From: an uncultured Pelagibacteraceae bacterium
GTDB lineage: Bacteria > Pseudomonadota > Alphaproteobacteria > Pelagibacterales > Pelagibacteraceae
NCBI GenBank assembly: GCA_902615715.1
Contig: CACMQA010000005.1
Location: forward strand, 55,116 to 119,115
Reading direction: 5' to 3'
Length of the DNA stretch: 64,000 nt
Part shown: one piece after another, positions 46,919 through 57,918 of the stretch
How the letters are laid out: every line of letters starts with the position of its first letter
Position numbering within the stretch: position 1 is the stretch's first letter
Notes under the pieces: model-generated
Databases searched by the model: none
Seen by the model: only the letters and a program-made list of their open reading frames with translations
What the model was told of the DNA's origin: nothing
Program-made: the position numbers and the translations under genes

Positions 46919-48990
46919 TGTTTAAAATACATAAAGAAGAGTTAAAAGTTAACGGTAAAAAATTAACTTTAGAGACGGGAAAAGTTGCAAGACAAGCAGA
47001 TGGGGCAATCATTGCTACATTAGGCGAAACGGTAGTAATAGCAACAGCAGTAGGAGCTAAAAAACTAAAAGATGGTCAAGACTACTTTCCATTGTCAGTT
47101 AATTATCAAGAAAAATATTACGCCGCTGGTAAAATACCTGGTGGATATTTTAAAAGAGAAGCAAGACCCACAGAAGCAGAAACTTTAATTTCAAGGTTGA
47201 TAGATAGACCTATAAGACCGTTATTTCCATCCAGCTTTATGAATGAAGTGCAATTACTTCCAACAGTGCTTTCTTATGATGGTGATAACCAACCAGATGT
47301 ATTGTCGATTATTGCATCATCTGCAGCTTTAGCAATATCTGGACTACCTTTTCAAGGACCTATAGCTGCAAGTAGAGTGGGTTACAAAGATGGAAAATAT
47401 CTTTTAAATCCTTCACTAGAGGAGCTAAAAGACTCAGAGTTAGATTTAGTTGTAGCAGGCACAAAGGATGCTGTATTGATGGTAGAATCTGAAACTTCAG
47501 GTCTATCAGAAAAAGTTATGCTTGATGCAGTAAAATTTGGTCACGAAAAATTTGTTCCAATTATTGAAGCGATTGAAAAATTAGCAAAAAAGTCAGGTAA
47601 ACCTAAATGGGAAGTTGAAGAGATTGATTATTCAGCAATTAAAAAGAAAATAGCTGAAAAATTTGAAGGTAGCTTAAGAACAGCATTTAAAGAAATAGAC
47701 AAGAAAAAAAGATCTTCTTCAATTTCTGAAATTGAAACTCAGTGTAAAGAAATGTTTGTTGACGATGAGTCTGTAACAGAAAATCAAGTCATGGCTCAGC
47801 TAAAATCTCTAGAAAAAGATATTGTTCGAACTGCAATTTTAAAAGAAAAGAAAAGAATTGATGGAAGAGGTTTAGCAGATGTTAGACAAATTCAATGTGA
47901 GGTTGGCGTACTACCCAGGACTCATGGGTCTGCTCTTTTCACAAGAGGAGAAACTCAAGCTTTAGTAGTGACAACTCTCGGGATGTCAGATGATGAACAA
48001 AGATTAGAAAGCCTAGAGGGAATGCAGAGATCAAATTTTATGTTGCATTATAATTTTCCACCTTTCTCAGTAGGTGAATGTGGAAGAATAGGGACAGGTA
48101 GAAGAGAGATAGGACATGGTAAATTAGCATGGAGAGCTATAAATTCATCTTTACCTTCAAAAGAAAAATTTCCTTACACTTTGAGAGTAGTATCAGAAAT
48201 AACAGAGTCTAATGGCTCTTCATCTATGGCTACAGTATGTGGAACCTCCCTTTCATTAATGGATGCTGGAGTGCCAATAAAGGAGCCTGTAGCTGGGATA
48301 GCAATGGGATTAATTAAAGAGGGGGAAGATTTTTCTGTTCTATCAGATATTTTAGGTGATGAAGATCATTTAGGAGATATGGATTTTAAAGTTGCAGGAA
48401 CAAAAGATGGCATTACATCTCTTCAAATGGATATTAAGATTACAGGAATAACTTTTGAGATTATGGAAAAGGCATTAGATCAAGCTAAAGGTGGTAGAGA
48501 GCATATTCTCGGTGAGATGAACAAAGCAATAAAAACTTCAAGAAAAGAATTTTCAAAACACACACCTAAAATAGAAACTATTAAAGTTGATAAAAAAGAT
48601 ATCGCTACTGTGATAGGTAAAGGTGGAGCTACTATAAGAGACATTGTTGAAACTTCAGGTGCAAAAGTTGATGTTAAAGATAACGGCGAGGTAACAGTTG
48701 CAGCACCTGATGAGGGCTCGAGAAATAAAGCGCTAGAGTTTATTAAAAATTTGATAGCTAAACCTGAAATGGGAAAAATTTATAAAGGAAAAGTTGTAAA
48801 AATTATGGAGTTTGGAGCTTTTGTTAATTTTCTTGGTAAACAAGATGGACTTGTACATATCTCTGAATTAGCTGACAAAAGAGTTGCAAAAGTTGGTGAC
48901 GTTGTAAAAGAAGGTGATGAAGTCTCAGTTAAAGTAGTTGGATTTGATAGAGGTAAAGTTAAACTTTCTATGAAACAAGCTGGAGAATAA
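46918..48990 (+). CDS. pnp: Polyribonucleotide nucleotidyltransferase (PNPase)
   Basis: A 690-residue exoribonuclease that degrades RNA from the 3' end using phosphate. Two RNase PH domains are present ([33 protein letters not shown]), with the catalytic segment [19 protein letters not shown]-terminal KH ([16 protein letters not shown]) and S1 ([17 protein letters not shown]) domains follow. Length is normal. It ends the nusA operon. Beyond it come 94 non-coding bases and the cassette of surface-sugar-type genes. Confidence 0.98.
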   Translation: MFKIHKEELKVNGKKLTLETGKVARQADGAIIATLGETVVIATAVGAKKLKDGQDYFPLSVNYQEKYYAAGKIPGGYFKREARPTEAETLISRLIDRPIRPLFPSSFMNEVQLLPTVLSYDGDNQPDVLSIIASSAALAISGLPFQGPIAASRVGYKDGKYLLNPSLEELKDSELDLVVAGTKDAVLMVESETSGLSEKVMLDAVKFGHEKFVPIIEAIEKLAKKSGKPKWEVEEIDYSAIKKKIAEKFEGSLRTAFKEIDKKKRSSSISEIETQCKEMFVDDESVTENQVMAQLKSLEKDIVRTAILKEKKRIDGRGLADVRQIQCEVGVLPRTHGSALFTRGETQALVVTTLGMSDDEQRLESLEGMQRSNFMLHYNFPPFSVGECGRIGTGRREIGHGKLAWRAINSSLPSKEKFPYTLRVVSEITESNGSSSMATVCGTSLSLMDAGVPIKEPVAGIAMGLIKEGEDFSVLSDILGDEDHLGDMDFKVAGTKDGITSLQMDIKITGITFEIMEKALDQAKGGREHILGEMNKAIKTSRKEFSKHTPKIETIKVDKKDIATVIGKGGATIRDIVETSGAKVDVKDNGEVTVAAPDEGSRNKALEFIKNLIAKPEMGKIYKGKVVKIMEFGAFVNFLGKQDGLVHISELADKRVAKVGDVVKEGDEVSVKVVGFDRGKVKLSMKQAGE

Positions 48991-49037
48991 TTTTTAGAAC
49001 TCTTAAAATTTAGATTTTCTAAAGTATATTGAATTCT

Positions 49038-49056
49038 ATAATTAAAATTATTTTTT
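49038..49056 (+). terminator. Weak A/T-only hairpin with T-run after pnp
   Basis: ATAATT and AATTAT can pair around AA, followed by five or six T residues. It is placed where a terminator after pnp would be expected, but the stem is made only of A-T pairs, so it may be weak or by chance. Confidence 0.25.
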
Positions 49057-49084
49057 AACATTTCATATTAAAATTAAAAAAAAA

Positions 49085-49855
49085 ATGCCAAAAAATATTA
49101 CTATTTTTACAGTTGATCATAGTGAATACACTTCGGTTATTTTAAGTAAATTTCTCAATACATACGGTTATAAGGTAAATAGAATTTATATTTCAAAAAC
49201 TCTTTTTAATTTCAGGTTTATCAAAAAGAATTTTTGGTTTTTCATCAAAAACAGATATCCCTTTTGCATAAATTTCAAGGATTGGTTAGCATATTTAAGA
49301 TTAAAATTGAACATTCATAAATCAAACAGCAAAAATATGCTTTCTTATTATAAAAACTTAGGATTTGATGTGAAAATTGTAAATAGTATTAATTCCCCAA
49401 ATTTTTTAAAGGAAGCTGACTCTCTTAAATCTGATTTTTTTATTTTTTTGTTGTTTGATCAAATTGCTGGAGAGTCTTTTATAAATATCCCTAAGAAAGG
49501 CATCTACAATCTTCATTTAGGTAAATTACCAGAATATCGTGGAGGTTTAAGTTCTTTCTGGGTTCTAAGAGATGGTGATAAAACAGCAGGAGTTTCATTA
49601 CATGAAGTTATTTCAAAATTAGATGCGGGAAAAATTGTTTCAGAGAGACGATTTTTAATTGATACAAACTCAATGCATGATTTAATGACTAAGACGGTAA
49701 GCTATGGAGCAGATGTTGTGTTAGAGGGTATGGAAGCGATCATAAATGATAAAATTAAACCCATATCAATAAAAGGGCGTAATGAAAGCTATAAGTTTTT
49801 ACCGACGTCGGATGATTTTAAAACATTTTATGCTAAAGGTAATCGCTTAGTGTAG
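49085..49855 (+). CDS. Formyltransferase-family protein (N-formyl sugar type?)
   Basis: A 256-residue protein of the formyl-THF-dependent formyltransferase fold. The core motif is GIYNLHLGKLPEYRGGLSSF, with the Asn-x-His catalytic pair, and GVSLHEVISKLDAGKIVSE supplies the catalytic aspartate. It is shorter than Fmt (about 310) and lacks its C-terminal domain, so it is not the initiator-tRNA enzyme. It resembles formyltransferases that act on amino sugars such as 4-amino-4,6-dideoxyhexoses. The next two genes, an aminotransferase and an oxidoreductase, fit that idea. The substrate is unproven. Confidence 0.78.
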   Translation: MPKNITIFTVDHSEYTSVILSKFLNTYGYKVNRIYISKTLFNFRFIKKNFWFFIKNRYPFCINFKDWLAYLRLKLNIHKSNSKNMLSYYKNLGFDVKIVNSINSPNFLKEADSLKSDFFIFLLFDQIAGESFINIPKKGIYNLHLGKLPEYRGGLSSFWVLRDGDKTAGVSLHEVISKLDAGKIVSERRFLIDTNSMHDLMTKTVSYGADVVLEGMEAIINDKIKPISIKGRNESYKFLPTSDDFKTFYAKGNRLV

Positions 49856-49891
49856 CTTAAAATCAAAAGTGATATAAAAAAAGCTACTAAA

Positions 49892-49913
49892 TATTTTAAA
49901 TTTATTTAAAATA
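49892..49913. repeat. 22-base inverted repeat before the aminotransferase gene
   Basis: TATTTTAAAT and ATTTAAAATA form perfect 10-base arms around TT, 19 bases before the aminotransferase ATG. It could be an operator or an mRNA hairpin. It is all A/T, so a chance origin is possible. Confidence 0.35.
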
Positions 49914-49932
49914 GTTTTCAGTGAGGAAGTAT

Positions 49933-51168
49933 ATGAACTTAAAGATACCAAGAGGATCCACATACCACAAAATAACAGAGGAAATAAAGGATCTTTACTT
50001 CAGCATTTTTTCAGATCTAAATAATCAAAAAATAATTAATCAATTTGAAGAGAAATTTGCAACTTATAATGGATCAAAGTATTCTGTAACATTCCCATTT
50101 GCTAGAACAGCTTTTCACTATGCAATACGTAGTTTAAATATTGAGAAAAACTCAGAAGTTATTATGTCACCAATTACAATAAAGCCTATATTGGATGTTG
50201 TAATTTTAAACGGTTTAAAGCCAGTTTTTGTAGATCTGAATAAAAATGATTTATCTTACGACGTAGTTGATTTAAAAAAAAAAATAACACCAAACACAAA
50301 ATTAATTTTGATTACATATCTATTTGGGATTGTACCAAATTTAAGTAAATTCAATAAAGATGAATTTAAAATTAATAATTTAAAAATAATTGAAGATTTT
50401 TCTCAATGTTTAAATGGAAAATATAAGGGGAAAAAAACTGGAAATTTCTCTGATATTTCGATTTATAGTTGTTCTTCAATAAAAACTTTAGATACATATG
50501 GAGGAGGAGTTGCTTTTACAAATAACAAAGACAATTTTAGGTTACTTAAAGAATTTCAAAAAAACTTAAAAAGTCCAAAAAGATTTTTTTTAGTAAAAAA
50601 AATATTAATTAATATAGTAAGAACAGTTATAACAAACTTATTTGTATTTAATTTTTTAACATATTATATTTTAAGGTTTATAAATATTTTCTCTAAAAAT
50701 ACAAAAATGCTTGGTGAAAGAGATAAGAGACCAATTAAAAATTTGCCAGTTTCTTGGTTTCAAAAATATACTTCATTTCAAGCTCAAAAAGGTATTCAAT
50801 CATTAAAAAATATAGAAATATCAGACAATATAAGAAAAAAATTTTCAGAAAAATATATAAAAGGCCTGAAAAATTTTTTTAATTTTCCTATAGGATTCGA
50901 CAAATTACAAAATATCTATTGGCAGTTTTTAATTTATGTCAAAGATCCGAAAGAACTTAAAAATAAACTTTTAAAAAAAGGAATAGATACAAGCAGTACA
51001 AGCTTAGAAAAACTTAACAAATTACCTAAATATGGTTTTAATTTTCAATTAAATAATGTAGATGAAATTTATAATAATTCTCTTTTTTTGCCGTGTTTTT
51101 CTAAACTTAAAGAAAAACATATTGATAAAATAATATATGAAATTACAAAAATAAAAGAACAAGAATGA
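49933..51168 (+). CDS. DegT/DnrJ/EryC1/StrS-family aminotransferase
   Basis: A 411-residue PLP enzyme of the sugar-aminotransferase type. FPFARTAFHYAIRSL and EVIMSPITIKPILDVVILNGLKPVFVDL are typical N-terminal motifs; IIEDFSQCLNGKYKGKKTG holds the PLP-binding aspartate and SIYSCSSIKTLDTYGGGVAF the Schiff-base lysine. A basic, hydrophobic insert (about residues 205-240) may bind a membrane. The ATG at 49933 is chosen because GAGGAAG lies just upstream; a GTG at 49921 is the alternative. Its stop overlaps the next start (ATGA). Confidence 0.88.
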   Translation: MNLKIPRGSTYHKITEEIKDLYFSIFSDLNNQKIINQFEEKFATYNGSKYSVTFPFARTAFHYAIRSLNIEKNSEVIMSPITIKPILDVVILNGLKPVFVDLNKNDLSYDVVDLKKKITPNTKLILITYLFGIVPNLSKFNKDEFKINNLKIIEDFSQCLNGKYKGKKTGNFSDISIYSCSSIKTLDTYGGGVAFTNNKDNFRLLKEFQKNLKSPKRFFLVKKILINIVRTVITNLFVFNFLTYYILRFINIFSKNTKMLGERDKRPIKNLPVSWFQKYTSFQAQKGIQSLKNIEISDNIRKKFSEKYIKGLKNFFNFPIGFDKLQNIYWQFLIYVKDPKELKNKLLKKGIDTSSTSLEKLNKLPKYGFNFQLNNVDEIYNNSLFLPCFSKLKEKHIDKIIYEITKIKEQE

Positions 51169-52685
51169 GAATTGCAATTATTGGTTCTGGTTTGTCTGCT
51201 GTGTCAGCATGTAGAGTTTTGATTAAAAATAATATAATTCCTGATGTGTATGACGCTGCAGAGGATTTGGATAATCAAACAAAAAAATTTAAAACAAAGC
51301 TCTCTAAAACAAACCCATCAAAATGGAAAAGAGAAGATAAAATAAAAATGAATGGTTACTCAAAATTTTTTGGCAAAGAATTCCCGCGAAAAAAATTTTT
51401 TGGGTCTGATTTAATTTATAAATACATCGATAAATCTAAAGACAACAATCCATCAATGACTCATTTTATAGGTGGATATAGCAATGTTTGGTCAGGTAGT
51501 GTTTTGTTTCCAGATAAAAAGGATTTAATTGGTTGGCCAAAAAAAAGTTTACCTAAAATAGAGACATTTACAAAATATTTCAATGATATATCGTATGTTT
51601 CAAATAATGATAATATAAACTCTATATTCCCAAACCTTAAAACTAGATTTGATAAATTAAATTATCCAAAACAAATTAATAGTTTAAGAAAAAGATTAGA
51701 CAAGCTTAATTCCAAGGATTTTGTGTCAGGAAATCCAAGAGTTTTTCTAGAAACTAGAAATAAAAAAAATTCTTGTAAATATTGCGGTTATTGTATGACA
51801 GGATGTGCTTATGATAGTTTCTACAATTCTAAAATTGATTTTTTAAAATTTAACAAACAAAAAAATATTAATTTTTTTCCAAATTTTATACTTACTAAAG
51901 TAACTCAAAACAACAACAAAATAAGATTACATTTTAAAAATAAAAAATCTTATTTTGAATATGATAAAGTTTTTCTAGCTTGTGGAGCTTTAAGCACATC
52001 TAAAATAATGCTCAATTCTCTAAAAAATTTAAAGCAAGTAAAACTGAGTCATTGTCCAAGTTTTGTTATGCCTTTATTTTCAAAAAAATCCTTCCCATTT
52101 AATTGGCCAAATACAAATACACTTTCGCAAATTTTTATTGAAATTAAAAATTTTAAATCAAAAAATTGGGCTCATGCTCAATTTAGTCAACCAAACGAAA
52201 TAATTTTAAATAAGATAGGTTTATTGAATGGCACCAATATTATTTTAAATATGATAAGAACTTTTTTTATAAAAAGAATCTTTACTGTTTTTTGTACACT
52301 TCATTCCAAATATGCTGGAAAATATATTGTTTCTAAAAATAAAAAAGAATTTAAAATTAATTATATAAAAAATTTAAAAACAAATAAAATTATAAAATCA
52401 CTTTATTATAGCCTTAATGACAAGTTCAAAAAAGTGAATCTTTTATCATTTAAATTTTTTTTAAATTATGCAAATAATTCAGACCATTATTATATTGGTT
52501 GTTCTTTTCCAATGAAAAAAAAACGTAAGAAAATAACTGACACAGATGTACTAGGTCAAATAAAAGATTTTAACAATTTACATATAATTGACTCCTCAGT
52601 TTTTACCTCAATTCCTTCAACCACATTTGGCCTATTAAGTATGATCAACTCTGCAAGAATAACAGAAACAGTAATTAATAATTAA
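51165..52685 (+). CDS. GMC-type FAD-dependent oxidoreductase with cysteine cluster
   Basis: A 506-residue flavoprotein. The N-terminal IAIIGSGLSAVSACRVL binds FAD, KVFLACGALSTSKIMLNS is the GMC second FAD motif, and the C-terminus has HYYIGCSFPM and LHIIDSSVFTSIPSTTFGLLSM with the usual active-site region. A segment, SCKYCGYCMTGCAYDSF, has a C-x2-C-x2-C-x3-C cluster that may bind iron-sulfur or zinc, seen in some GMC relatives. It probably oxidises an alcohol, possibly on a sugar. It is coupled to the aminotransferase by a four-base overlap and is very A/T-rich. Confidence 0.8.
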   Translation: MRIAIIGSGLSAVSACRVLIKNNIIPDVYDAAEDLDNQTKKFKTKLSKTNPSKWKREDKIKMNGYSKFFGKEFPRKKFFGSDLIYKYIDKSKDNNPSMTHFIGGYSNVWSGSVLFPDKKDLIGWPKKSLPKIETFTKYFNDISYVSNNDNINSIFPNLKTRFDKLNYPKQINSLRKRLDKLNSKDFVSGNPRVFLETRNKKNSCKYCGYCMTGCAYDSFYNSKIDFLKFNKQKNINFFPNFILTKVTQNNNKIRLHFKNKKSYFEYDKVFLACGALSTSKIMLNSLKNLKQVKLSHCPSFVMPLFSKKSFPFNWPNTNTLSQIFIEIKNFKSKNWAHAQFSQPNEIILNKIGLLNGTNIILNMIRTFFIKRIFTVFCTLHSKYAGKYIVSKNKKEFKINYIKNLKTNKIIKSLYYSLNDKFKKVNLLSFKFFLNYANNSDHYYIGCSFPMKKKRKKITDTDVLGQIKDFNNLHIIDSSVFTSIPSTTFGLLSMINSARITETVINN

Positions 52686-52693
52686 AAACTAAT

Positions 52694-53479
52694 TTAACTT
52701 ATATTTTTAGGATCAGGCATACCTACTTTATTATAACCAGCATCAACGTAATGAATTTCTCCAGTCACGCCAGCAGCTAAATCACTCAATAAGTATAAAG
52801 CTGAATTCCCAACATCATGAATATCAACGTTTCTTTTTAGAAAAGAATGGTCTTCATTCCATTTGTACAAAAATTTTGCATCACCTATAGCTGATGCTGC
52901 TAAAGTTTTAATTGGGCCAGCACTAATAGCGTTTACCCTAATTTTTTTATGACCAAGATCTCTAGCTAAATATTTTACGCTCGCTTCTAAAGCAGATTTG
53001 CAAACGCCCATGACATTATAATTAGGTATGGCTTTAGTGGACTCATATGTCAGAGTTAATAAACTTCCACCATCTTTCATTATTTTTGAAGCTTCTTTAG
53101 ATACTTCTGTAAATGAAAAACACGAGATAAGCATACTTCTCAGAAAATTTTCTCTAGTAGTATTTAAATATTCTCCAGATAATTCTGATTTGTCAGAGAA
53201 AGCTACTGCATGAACCACAAAATCAATTTCTCCCCATTTTGTTTTAATGTCCTCAAAAAGTCTTACAACTTCCTCTTTTTTCTCCACATCGCAACTAAAT
53301 GTAATTTTTGAATTAAGTTTTTCTGCTAATGGTATAACTCTTTTTTTCAAAGCGTCACCCAAATAAGTGAAAGCAAGTTCCGCACCGGCTTGTGCAAGTT
53401 TTTGGGAGATACCCCATGCAATAGATCTTTCATTTGCAACGCCCATTATTAATCCCTTTTTACCCTTCATTAAGTTCAT
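52694..53479 (-). CDS. fabI: Enoyl-ACP reductase (NADH) FabI
   Basis: A 261-residue short-chain reductase that completes each round of fatty-acid elongation. GVANERSIAWGISQKLAQAGAELA is the divergent FabI nucleotide-binding loop, and the active site Y-x6-K is found in TYESTKAIPNYNVMGVCKSALE. NAISAGPIKTLAASAI is the substrate-loop signature. It lies two bases after fabB in the fabA-fabB-fabI run. It is convergent with the cassette, separated by eight bases. Confidence 0.97.
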   Translation of the reverse strand: MNLMKGKKGLIMGVANERSIAWGISQKLAQAGAELAFTYLGDALKKRVIPLAEKLNSKITFSCDVEKKEEVVRLFEDIKTKWGEIDFVVHAVAFSDKSELSGEYLNTTRENFLRSMLISCFSFTEVSKEASKIMKDGGSLLTLTYESTKAIPNYNVMGVCKSALEASVKYLARDLGHKKIRVNAISAGPIKTLAASAIGDAKFLYKWNEDHSFLKRNVDIHDVGNSALYLLSDLAAGVTGEIHYVDAGYNKVGMPDPKNIS

Positions 53480-53481
53480 AA

Positions 53482-54693
53482 TTAAACCTTTTCAAAAATT
53501 AGTGCTGCGTTAGTTCCCCCAAAACCAAAACTATTAGACATGACTGTATTTAGTGAAGCTCCTTTTTCAGTTCTGGTTATTATAGGAAATTTCTTTGCCT
53601 CATCATCCATTTCGATAATATTTGCTGATCCAGCTATAAAATTATTTTTCATCATAATTAAACAATATATAGCCTCGTGAACTGAGGCAGCTCCTAATGG
53701 ATGACCCGATAAAGATTTTGTAGAACTAATTTTGGGAATATTTTCTCCAAAAGTATTTTTCACTGCATTTAATTCTGTAATATCTCCTACAGGAGTTGAA
53801 GTACCATGCGTATTTATATAGTCAATTTTGTTTTTAGAAGTAGCCATAGCCATTTTCATACATCTAACGGCTCCTTCACCAGAAGGAGCTACCATGTCAT
53901 AACCATCAGAAGTAGCTCCATATCCGGTAAGTTCGGCATAAATCTTTGCCCCTCGGGCTTTCGCATGCTCATATTCTTCAAGAACTAAAACGCCAGCACC
54001 ACCAGCAATAACAAAGCCATCTCTGGTTTTATCGTATGCTCTTGAAGCAGTTTCGGGTTTATCATTGTATTTGGATGATAGTGCAGTCATGGCATCAAAC
54101 ATTGCAGTCATAGCCCAATGAACTTCTTCACTACCTCCCGCAAAAATAATATCTTGTTTACCGATTTGAATTAGCTCCATAGAATTTCCAATGCAATGAC
54201 CACTGGTTGCGCACGCAGAGCTCATTGTATAATTAGTTCCTTTAATTTTAAATGGAACTGCCAGAGTGGCTGAAGCTGTACTACCCATTGTTCTTGGCAC
54301 AATAAACGGTCCCATTAATTTTGGGGTTTTTGCTCTGGTTTTATCTGCAGCAAGAATTACGTTCTCAATCGATGGACCTCCAGAGCCCATTATAATTCCA
54401 GTTTTGTAATTACTAACTTCTTTACCTTCTAGACCTGAGTCTTTAATTGCCTCTTTCATAGCAATATAATTATAAGCTGAGCCAGATCCCATAAATCTTA
54501 TTGTTTTTCTATCTACAAAATCTGAAAGTTTAATATTAGGTTTACCGTGTACGTGACTTTTAAGGTTATGTTCTTTGTATTCTTCTGCATACGATATTCC
54601 CGATTTAGAGTTTAGCAATGATTGATGAACTTCTTCTTGATTGTTTCCTAGACAAGAAACTATTCCTAAACCTGTAATTACTACTCTTCTCAT
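53482..54693 (-). CDS. fabB: Beta-ketoacyl-ACP synthase I
   Basis: A 403-residue condensing enzyme. The Cys-His-His triad is in [24 protein letters not shown] and [15 protein letters not shown], and the C-terminal [14 protein letters not shown] is characteristic. Together with FabA it makes unsaturated fatty acids. The start overlaps the fabA stop as ATGA, typical of the fabA-fabB operon, so fabA function matters for its translation. Confidence 0.97.
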   Translation of the reverse strand: MRRVVITGLGIVSCLGNNQEEVHQSLLNSKSGISYAEEYKEHNLKSHVHGKPNIKLSDFVDRKTIRFMGSGSAYNYIAMKEAIKDSGLEGKEVSNYKTGIIMGSGGPSIENVILAADKTRAKTPKLMGPFIVPRTMGSTASATLAVPFKIKGTNYTMSSACATSGHCIGNSMELIQIGKQDIIFAGGSEEVHWAMTAMFDAMTALSSKYNDKPETASRAYDKTRDGFVIAGGAGVLVLEEYEHAKARGAKIYAELTGYGATSDGYDMVAPSGEGAVRCMKMAMATSKNKIDYINTHGTSTPVGDITELNAVKNTFGENIPKISSTKSLSGHPLGAASVHEAIYCLIMMKNNFIAGSANIIEMDDEAKKFPIITRTEKGASLNTVMSNSFGFGGTNAALIFEKV

Positions 54694-55194
54694 GATTTAA
54701 ATAATCCAACTTTTAAATTTTCAGCACGATAGATAATTTTTCCATCAGCACTTAATGTTCCGTTAGCTAAACCCACCGCGGTACCCTCTTTTTTAAGTAT
54801 TCTTTTCATATTAATTTCATACGTTGCCATTTTTACATTTTTAAGAACTTCTCCTGTAAATTTAACCGAATTTACCCCTAAAGCCCTTCCTTTTCCTGGC
54901 TCGCCAATCCATCCCAAATAAAATCCAACTAATTGCCACATAGCATCTAACCCAAGACATCCTGGCATGACTGGATCTTTCTGAAAATGACAATCAAAAA
55001 ACCATAAATTATCTTTGATATCAAGCTCAGCTTTTATAAACCCTTTTTTTAAATTCTCCAGTATTCTGATTAATTTCTGTAATTCTATCAAACATTAACA
55101 TTGGAGGTAACGGAAGTTTAGCATTTCCTTCACCGAATAATTTTCCCTCTCCACACGAAATTAAGTCGTCATAGTTGTAATTATTTTTTTGCAT
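54690..55194 (-). CDS. fabA: 3-hydroxydecanoyl-ACP dehydratase FabA, split by a frameshift
   Basis: The N-terminal part starts at ATG 55194 and reads [20 protein letters not shown], then [24 protein letters not shown]. Translation then meets a stop in that frame. The rest, [33 protein letters not shown] with catalytic His and Asp, continues in another frame to 54690. Joining at the A7 run (T7 at 55044-55050) by dropping one A restores a 167-residue FabA close to E. coli FabA (172). The enzyme introduces the double bond for unsaturated fatty acids. I think the gene works and the extra A is a sequencing or assembly error, or is tolerated by slippage. Confidence 0.85.
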
Positions 55195-55245
55195 GATTTA
55201 AAAACAGTTTTACTTGATTTAGCAAAAGTTTCATATATATTTGTG

Positions 55246-55265
55246 TTTAGAATTATTATAAACTA
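55246..55265. promoter_or_regulatory. Irr/PerR-like box 1 between fabA and irr
   Basis: TTTAGAATTATTATAAACTA is a near-palindrome (TTTAGAATTATTATAAA reads the same on both strands but for two unpaired positions). It matches 14 of 15 bases of the PerR consensus TTATAATNATTATAA (from memory) and resembles iron-control elements bound by Irr. It lies 20 bases before the irr GTG and upstream of divergent fabA, so it may regulate irr itself. Confidence 0.62.
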
Positions 55266-55285
55266 CACAAAATCATTAAAAAAAA

Positions 55286-55693
55286 GTGAAAAAAATAGAC
55301 ATTTTTAAGAAATTAAGATCATCAGGTTTAAGACCAACTAAACAAAGAGTAGAAATCGCCAAATTTCTATTTGAAAGAGACAAAACATTTCATTTTACAA
55401 TTGAAAGCCTAGATAAGTTTTTAGCAAAAAAAACAACGTTTAAATTTGCTTTAGCCACAATTTATAATACTGTTCATGCTTTTAAGAAAGCCGGACATTT
55501 AAGCGAAGTAGATGTAAGAGGAAAAAAAACTTATTTTGATACAAATATCACTAATCATCATCATTTTTATGATAACGAAACTTCCGAATTAATTGACATA
55601 GACGCTAGTGAGGTAGTTATCCAAAAAATTCCAAAAGCACCAAACGGTAAAAAAATCAAAAACATAGAGGTATTTATAAATTTGAAGAATTGA
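55286..55693 (+). CDS. irr: Fur-family regulator, Irr-like (iron/peroxide response)
   Basis: A 135-residue Fur-family protein. The winged helix has SGLRPTKQRVEIAKFLFERDK and LATIYNTVHAFKKAGHL; the rest has YFDTNITNHHHFYDNETSELIDI, which aligns with Irr (NHHHF box) rather than Fur. In alphaproteobacteria Irr reports iron/heme status and can affect peroxide defences. The start is GTG at 55286; no ATG is available. The fabA-irr arrangement is conserved in rhizobia. An identical box precedes both this gene and katG. Confidence 0.88.
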   Translation: MKKIDIFKKLRSSGLRPTKQRVEIAKFLFERDKTFHFTIESLDKFLAKKTTFKFALATIYNTVHAFKKAGHLSEVDVRGKKTYFDTNITNHHHFYDNETSELIDIDASEVVIQKIPKAPNGKKIKNIEVFINLKN

Positions 55694-55714
55694 CAGTTTG
55701 TCGCTTTTTTTTAC

Positions 55715-55717
<3 letters not shown>
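55690..55717 (+). promoter_or_regulatory. Candidate katG promoter
   Basis: TTGACA (55690-55695), overlapping the irr stop, is a perfect -35 hexamer. With a 16-base spacer it leads to TACTTT (55712-55717). The Irr-like box 2 begins at 55715, over the -10 edge and start site, where a bound repressor would block RNA polymerase. Confidence 0.45.
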
Positions 55718-57917
<2,200 letters not shown>

Positions 57918-57918
57918 C

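Noticed and set aside
49085..49855. Methionyl-tRNA formyltransferase (fmt)
   Set aside because: Too short, lacks the C-terminal tRNA-binding domain, and is not next to def; a sugar-type formyltransferase fits better.
55040..55055. Programmed -1 frameshift at the A-run in fabA
   Set aside because: The required change is +1 (or loss of one A). A classical A-AAA-AAG -1 site in the needed phase is not present.
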